A DNA stretch of 64,000 nucleotides from UBA12481 sp012523435. Its GTDB lineage: Bacteria; Bacteroidota; Bacteroidia; Bacteroidales; UBA12481. The notes beneath the pieces were generated by a model that was not told the DNA's origin, did no database searches, and worked only from the letters and a program-made list of their open reading frames with translations. The position numbers and the translations under genes were made by a program. Positions 59,471 through 64,000 of the stretch are shown here, in pieces. The stretch is taken from positions 62,001 through 126,000 of the forward strand of contig JAQUCP010000005.1 of NCBI GenBank assembly GCA_028686135.1. Direction: 5' to 3'. The first letter of the stretch is position 1. The number at the start of each line of letters is the position of its first letter.

Positions 59471-61276
59471 ATGAGAATTACCATAAAATCTAAGGCAATC
59501 GATTGCAAATTGTTGATAGGTAGTTTCCTGCTGTCAGTTGTTCCCCTGGCTTCATTCGCTCAAAATCGCTCCGATAATCTCACCAAATCGCTGCGTGAGC
59601 ATGTCGAGGTACTCGCCTCCCAAGACCTGGAAGGCCGTTATCCTGGCACGGCAGGAGATCGAACCGCCTCTTCTTACATCGCTGATCATTGGACCGACTA
59701 CGGATTAACTCTTTTTAACAGCGAGGGATTTCAACCTTTTAAGGTTCGCACTGGTGTCAGTCAGGGAGTTAATAATCAATTGATTATCAATGATGTAAGG
59801 GCTGAATCTGGAAAGGATTTTATCCCCATGTTTGTGAGTGGCAATGGTTTAGCTGAAGGGGAATTGGTTTTCGCTGGCTATGGATTTCGGATAAAAGATG
59901 GTGACCACAGGTGGGATGATTTCGAAAACATTGATGTTAAGGACAAAATTGTTTTAATGCTGCTTGGTGCACCGGATCCTCCGGCAGATTCAGATATCGA
60001 TCCGTTTGAAGATGCTGGGTCGTTGCGTGTGAAGATCCTGAATGCTCGCGACCAGGGAGCTGCGGCTGTCCTTTTTGTAGCTGGACCACGGTATGATGAA
60101 AAGGATGTGCTGGAATTCGAGGCTCTCCGGGAGAGCCCGGCTGGGATCCCCGTTCTTCGGGTTAGCCGAGGGTATATAGGCAAAGTATTCGCAGGCCTGG
60201 ATATGGATATTGCTGCTCTTGAAGCGGATTTGGCTGCTAGGGGGGAGAGTTTGGCTAGAACAACCAACCTTAAGGTTTCCCTTCAGGCTGATGTGACCAC
60301 GGAGTGGGCCGAAACATGTAATGTAATTGCTTGGATACCAGCAGTTGATACTGGTCTAAGGCACGAGTGGGTGGTAATTGGTGCCCATTTCGATCACCTG
60401 GGAATGGGCGGCCAGGGGAGCAACTCCAGAGCCCAGGACACGGTTGCCGTACATCCTGGGGCAGATGATAACGCATCGGGAGTAGCCGGAATCATTGAAA
60501 TAGCAGGTATTCTGACTAATCAAGAGATGCCATTGAAAAGATCGGTGTTGTTTGTAGCCTTCGGAGCTGAAGAGCTGGGCTTGCTGGGCTCGAAGTATTT
60601 TGTGGAAGAGCCACCGGTCGATCTCAACAGAATCAGCGCCATGATTAATCTCGATATGATTGGACGCCTGAATGAGGAACGGCGCGTGAATGTCAGCGGC
60701 ACAGGAACAGCTGTGGAAATGGATTCCTTACTGGCTGCCTATAGCCCACACGATTTCCACTATGTCACCTCACCCGAAGGTTATGGCCCATCAGATCATG
60801 CAGCCTTTTATTCAGCCGGTATCCCCGTCCTCTACTTTTCAACGGGCGCTCACCTGGATTATCATACCCCTCAAGATACGCCTGATAAACTGGATTATAA
60901 TTCAATGTCGTTGATTATAAGTCAGATAGCGGAATTGACTAATGCCATTGCCAACTACCCCTCCAAGCTAACCTTTAGCGAAGCGGGTCCGCGTAAGGCC
61001 GACAGCGGTCGCCGTAATCTTAAGGTGACCTTGGGAATCATGCCTGATGTTTCAGGTACCTCAAACGATGGCCTGCGGGTCGAATTTGCTACTCCGGGCA
61101 AACCGGCTCATCAGGCAGGAATCAGGAAAGGCGACCGTATCGTGGCAATGAACGGACTATCTGTTCAGAATATTTATGAATATATGAGCCGCCTCCAACA
61201 GCTAAAAGCGGGTCAGGTCGTTTCGGTAGAGGTGATTCGTGATGAACGACCACTGGTATTTTTAGTACAATTGTAA
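59471..61276 (+). CDS. Secreted M28-family aminopeptidase with PA and PDZ domains
   Basis: A 601-residue protein with a signal peptide (about 10-30, ending SFAQ). The N-terminal peptidase part carries an inserted PA domain (about 110-250). Zinc ligands are in GAHFDHLG, GADDNASG, GAEELGLLG, NLDMIGR and DYHTPQDT. A C-terminal PDZ-like domain (about 515-600, AHQAGIRKGDRIVAMNG) follows. It releases amino acids from peptides in the periplasm or outside. It lies 12 bases before the membrane-protein gene, probably in one transcript. Confidence 0.92.
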   Translation: MRITIKSKAIDCKLLIGSFLLSVVPLASFAQNRSDNLTKSLREHVEVLASQDLEGRYPGTAGDRTASSYIADHWTDYGLTLFNSEGFQPFKVRTGVSQGVNNQLIINDVRAESGKDFIPMFVSGNGLAEGELVFAGYGFRIKDGDHRWDDFENIDVKDKIVLMLLGAPDPPADSDIDPFEDAGSLRVKILNARDQGAAAVLFVAGPRYDEKDVLEFEALRESPAGIPVLRVSRGYIGKVFAGLDMDIAALEADLAARGESLARTTNLKVSLQADVTTEWAETCNVIAWIPAVDTGLRHEWVVIGAHFDHLGMGGQGSNSRAQDTVAVHPGADDNASGVAGIIEIAGILTNQEMPLKRSVLFVAFGAEELGLLGSKYFVEEPPVDLNRISAMINLDMIGRLNEERRVNVSGTGTAVEMDSLLAAYSPHDFHYVTSPEGYGPSDHAAFYSAGIPVLYFSTGAHLDYHTPQDTPDKLDYNSMSLIISQIAELTNAIANYPSKLTFSEAGPRKADSGRRNLKVTLGIMPDVSGTSNDGLRVEFATPGKPAHQAGIRKGDRIVAMNGLSVQNIYEYMSRLQQLKAGQVVSVEVIRDERPLVFLVQL

Positions 61277-61288
61277 TTAAGAGAGCAC

Positions 61289-62143
61289 ATGAAAAAAGCA
61301 CTTTTGTGGATTTTTGCGATCGTCCTGACCCTCTCGGCAGCCTACTATCAGCGAAAAACCGGTCCAACAAATCCAAAAGATATTCAGGTAACCCTGGCCG
61401 ATCGTACCTATACCGTAACGTTATTACGCTCGAGTGGGGCACGCCCAGCCCGAATTGTCCTGCCGGTAACTGACACCACGATACAAGCTAAGCTGTTCTA
61501 TAAGCGCTTAGGTGTCGCCGAAGATTGGATTGTGGAGAAGTTTGCCTGGAAAGAAATTCGTTACCACTCCAAGTTTATGAAAAAGGTCATGGGCAAGGAA
61601 GATGGAACAGCCCTGGCAGCATCCCTTCCGGTTCAACCACCTGCTGGGAAATTAGAGTATTTCATTGAAATGCAAAAGAGTGAGGAGGTGATTCAAATTG
61701 CCAAGGATAATCCAGTAGTCATACGCTTTAAGGGCGATGTGCCAGCTCTGGCCCTCATTCCCCATATCATTCTGATGTTTCTCGGTATGCTCTTTGCCTC
61801 GGTAGCGGGACTTTTTGCAGCTTTCAGACTTGAACGCTACAAACGATACACCATCTGGACATTCATCATCCTATTCGCTGGTGGATTTATCTTCGGTCCA
61901 CTGGTACAGTGGTTTGCTTTTGGCGACTGGTGGACGGGTATTCCGTTTGGCTGGGATCTGACCGATAATAAAACCCTCTTTGCGTTCCTCTTTTGGATAG
62001 CGGCTCTGTTTGGAATAAAAGGCAAAGGAAGACCCTGGCTGGTGATTCTGGCAGCTATCATGACTTTAATAATCTTTAGTATCCCTCATAGCCTCTTTGG
62101 CTCAACCCTGGATTATTCAACAGGCTCTGTTATACAGGGTTAA
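61289..62143 (+). CDS. Predicted membrane protein of unknown function
   Basis: A 284-residue protein not recognised from family motifs. An N-terminal hydrophobic segment (about 5-20) is followed by an extracytoplasmic-looking region (20-150) with an LPVQPPAGKLEYFIEM stretch resembling Ig-like folds. Four hydrophobic segments follow (about 153-178, 186-208, 230-245, 250-270). It is co-oriented with the M28 peptidase gene. No function is offered. Confidence 0.7.
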   Translation: MKKALLWIFAIVLTLSAAYYQRKTGPTNPKDIQVTLADRTYTVTLLRSSGARPARIVLPVTDTTIQAKLFYKRLGVAEDWIVEKFAWKEIRYHSKFMKKVMGKEDGTALAASLPVQPPAGKLEYFIEMQKSEEVIQIAKDNPVVIRFKGDVPALALIPHIILMFLGMLFASVAGLFAAFRLERYKRYTIWTFIILFAGGFIFGPLVQWFAFGDWWTGIPFGWDLTDNKTLFAFLFWIAALFGIKGKGRPWLVILAAIMTLIIFSIPHSLFGSTLDYSTGSVIQG

Positions 62144-62169
62144 TTAAGGGCAACTGACATTTTTTCCGT

Positions 62170-62210
62170 GGCACGCCCTTTGAATAGAGAGCGTGCCAAA
62201 CTTTTTTTTT
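62170..62210 (+). terminator. Hairpin with T tract directly before htpG
   Basis: GGCACGC (62170-62176) pairs with GCGTGCC (62191-62197) and is followed by AAAC and ten T (62201-62210). It probably ends the upstream transcript. The left arm also reads as a sigma-54-like TGGCACG-N4-TTG, with GA in place of GC at -12, so a promoter role is an alternative. The htpG ATG is three bases after the T run. Confidence 0.7.
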
Positions 62211-62212
62211 CT

Positions 62213-64000
62213 ATGGAAACAACAAAGCAGCAAGGAACCATCAATGTGACATCGGAAAATATATTTCCGATCATTAAAAAGTTTCTCTACTCTGATCACG
62301 AGATTTTTCTCCGCGAGTTAGTGTCTAATGCAGTAGATGCAACACAAAAATTGAAAACCCTCGCTTCTGTCGGTGAATTTAAAGGCGAGCTTGGGGATCT
62401 GACCATCCGGGTTTCGATCGATCCAAAGAAAAAGACCCTGACAGTATCAGACCGTGGCATCGGCATGACAGCTAAAGAGATTGATAAATACATCAATCAG
62501 ATTGCCTTTTCCGGTGCCGAAGAGTTCATGAAGAAATATAAGAAAGATGCCAATGCCATCATCGGGCACTTTGGATTAGGGTTTTACTCCTCTTTCATGG
62601 TTTCCGATAAGGTCGAGATTGTGACCAAATCACACAAACGGGGAAAAGCCGTTAGATGGAGTTGCAAAGGGACTACTGATTATACTATCGAAGAAGTTGA
62701 CCGTGAAGACCGGGGTACCGATATCATCCTACATCTGGATAAGGAATCCGATGAGTTTCTTAAGGAGGAGCGGATAAACGAGATCTTAAAAAAATATTCG
62801 AAATTCCTGCCGGTACCGATTGCTTTTGGCAAGAAAAAAGAGTGGAAAGATGGTAAACAAGTTGAGACCGACGAGGATCTGATTATCAATAACACCGAGC
62901 CAGCTTGGACGAAAAAGCCTGCCGACCTGAAAGAGGAGGATTATGCAGCTTTTTACCGCGAAATCTATCCGATGAGTGAAGACCCGCTGTTTCATATCCA
63001 CCTGAATGTGGATTATCCATTCAACCTCACCGGTATCCTCTATTTCCCGAAGATCCGAAATAACTGGGAAGTTCAAAAAAACAAAATCCAACTCTATGCT
63101 AATCAGGTATTTGTGACGGATTCGGTGGAGGGAATTGTGCCTGATTTCCTGACACTATTACATGGAGTGATCGATAGCCCGGATATTCCGCTGAACGTGA
63201 GCCGTTCCTACCTGCAGTCAGATCAGAATGTCAAAAAGATTTCGGCGCATATCACCAAAAAAGTGGCCGACCGGCTCAAGGAGATCTTTACCAGTGATCG
63301 AGAGCAGTTTGAATCAAAGTGGGACGACCTGAAGTTGTTCATCAACTACGGGATGTTGACAGAAGAGAAGTTTTACGATAAAGCAAAAGATTTCGCTTTG
63401 CTCAAGAATGTGGATGGGAAATATTTCACTTACGACGAGTATAAAAAGCTAATCAAGGAGAATCAAACTGATCAGGAGAAGAATCTTATCTATCTGTATG
63501 CCAGTGATAAAGAAGAGCAGTTTAGCTATATCCAGGCTGCCCGGGATAAGGGGTATGATGTCCTCCTGATGGACGGACAGTTCGATACACATTTTCTGAA
63601 CCATCTGGAAACCAAGTTTGAATCCTCTCATTTTATCCGGGTTGACTCAGATGTAGTGGATAAACTGATCAAGAAGGAGCAGACGCTTGAATCCAAGCTC
63701 GATAAGACATTGGAAGGGTGGTTGCAACCTGTCTTTAAAAGCCAATTGCCTGGCGAGGGTTATTATGTCACCTTCGAAGCACTGGATGAAACCCAGTTGC
63801 CGATCATGATTACCCAATCAGAATGGTCGCGCCGGATGAAGGAGATGTCGAAACTCACCAATGGAATGAATTTTTACAAAGATCTGCCGGATAGCTATAA
63901 TTTGGTGGTTAATAGTAATCATCCGCTGATTCTCTCGCTTGCGGGCGAATTGAAGGATAGCAAAGGGGAGACTGCTGCTCGGTTTGAGGAGGAGATGAAA
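62213..64000 (+). CDS. htpG: HtpG (Hsp90-family chaperone), 3' truncated by window end
   Basis: 596 residues are present and the frame stays open to the last base; full-length members are about 620-690. The N-terminal ATPase domain (ELVSNAVDA, DRGIGM, GHFGLGFYSSFMV) and middle domain (LYANQVFVTDSVEGIVPDFL, DSPDIPLNVSRSYLQ) are clear. The ATG at 62213 directly follows a poly-T run, with no Shine-Dalgarno site. It is an ATP-dependent cytosolic chaperone. Confidence 0.95.
   Translation, partial: METTKQQGTINVTSENIFPIIKKFLYSDHEIFLRELVSNAVDATQKLKTLASVGEFKGELGDLTIRVSIDPKKKTLTVSDRGIGMTAKEIDKYINQIAFSGAEEFMKKYKKDANAIIGHFGLGFYSSFMVSDKVEIVTKSHKRGKAVRWSCKGTTDYTIEEVDREDRGTDIILHLDKESDEFLKEERINEILKKYSKFLPVPIAFGKKKEWKDGKQVETDEDLIINNTEPAWTKKPADLKEEDYAAFYREIYPMSEDPLFHIHLNVDYPFNLTGILYFPKIRNNWEVQKNKIQLYANQVFVTDSVEGIVPDFLTLLHGVIDSPDIPLNVSRSYLQSDQNVKKISAHITKKVADRLKEIFTSDREQFESKWDDLKLFINYGMLTEEKFYDKAKDFALLKNVDGKYFTYDEYKKLIKENQTDQEKNLIYLYASDKEEQFSYIQAARDKGYDVLLMDGQFDTHFLNHLETKFESSHFIRVDSDVVDKLIKKEQTLESKLDKTLEGWLQPVFKSQLPGEGYYVTFEALDETQLPIMITQSEWSRRMKEMSKLTNGMNFYKDLPDSYNLVVNSNHPLILSLAGELKDSKGETAARFEEEMK

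Noticed and set aside
1..64000. CRISPR arrays, tRNA or rRNA genes, insertion sequences, prophage
   Set aside because: No repeat-spacer pattern, tRNA-like cloverleaf, rRNA segment, transposase or phage protein was recognised on reading the window; a formal search was not possible.

Overview
The window reads as a chromosome segment of an anaerobic, peptide- and amino-acid-fermenting member of the Bacteroidota (probably Bacteroidales or a close uncultured relative). This rests on several signs: promoters of the Bacteroidota type (TTTG-N19-TANNTTTG, one exact copy at 7925-7955), a TonB-dependent receptor with a carboxypeptidase-regulatory-like N-terminus, an S46 dipeptidyl-peptidase, a DUF3078 protein, a UbiA/MqnP-like prenyltransferase and weak use of Shine-Dalgarno sites. 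No tRNA, rRNA, CRISPR, insertion sequence or phage gene was recognised. A 100-base run of N (37422-37521) marks an assembly gap, so adjacency across it is not proven. No gene-free stretch exceeds about 270 bases.

Layout. (1) 20-4114: housekeeping genes (DUF2520, KdsC-like phosphatase, Maf) and a DPP11-type peptidase. (2) 4257-28085: a roughly 24-kb [FeFe]-hydrogenase island holding six proteins with H-cluster-type domains. It contains a three-gene hydCBA-like operon (4335-7843). It contains a ten-gene operon (8036-16272) joining a four-subunit Hnd-type hydrogenase to an H-cluster-like putative sensor, two DRTGG proteins, two GHKL ATPases and a PHP-domain protein. A minus-strand operon (19655-16331) encodes a [2Fe-2S] protein, a PAS-containing sensory hydrogenase and a SpoIIE-type phosphatase. 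A divergent operon (19790-28085) encodes a third, degenerate HydABC-like trio, an H-cluster-histidine-kinase fusion, a response regulator, a receiver-kinase hybrid and the NADH-sensing repressor Rex. (3) 28135-34236: ribF, a NitT/TauT-like ABC importer, a TM1266-family hydrogenase regulator and a TonB receptor. (4) 34333-41668: ADP-forming acyl-CoA synthetase, flavodoxin, a gap-truncated PLP protein, an aminotransferase and a four-subunit 2-oxoacid:ferredoxin oxidoreductase. (5) 41670-64000: mixed genes including nadD, gmk, yicC, an alpha-2-macroglobulin-like protein, tryptophanase, pheT, an M28 peptidase and the start of htpG.

How it fits together. Peptides cut by the dipeptidyl-peptidase and other enzymes would be transaminated, then oxidised by the 2-oxoacid:ferredoxin oxidoreductase to acyl-CoA, with ATP made by the ADP-forming synthetase. 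The reduced ferredoxin and NADH would be discharged as H2 by the hydrogenases. Four inverted repeats matching the Rex operator (TTGTTA-N6-TAACAA) lie before the hydCBA operon, the ten-gene operon, the sensor/rex operon and the TM1266/TonB gene pair. This suggests one NADH/NAD+-controlled regulon that includes rex itself. The most unusual content is the degenerate HydABC-like trio with an adjacent H-cluster histidine kinase, interpreted here as a possible electron- or H2-sensing complex; this is inference from sequence.
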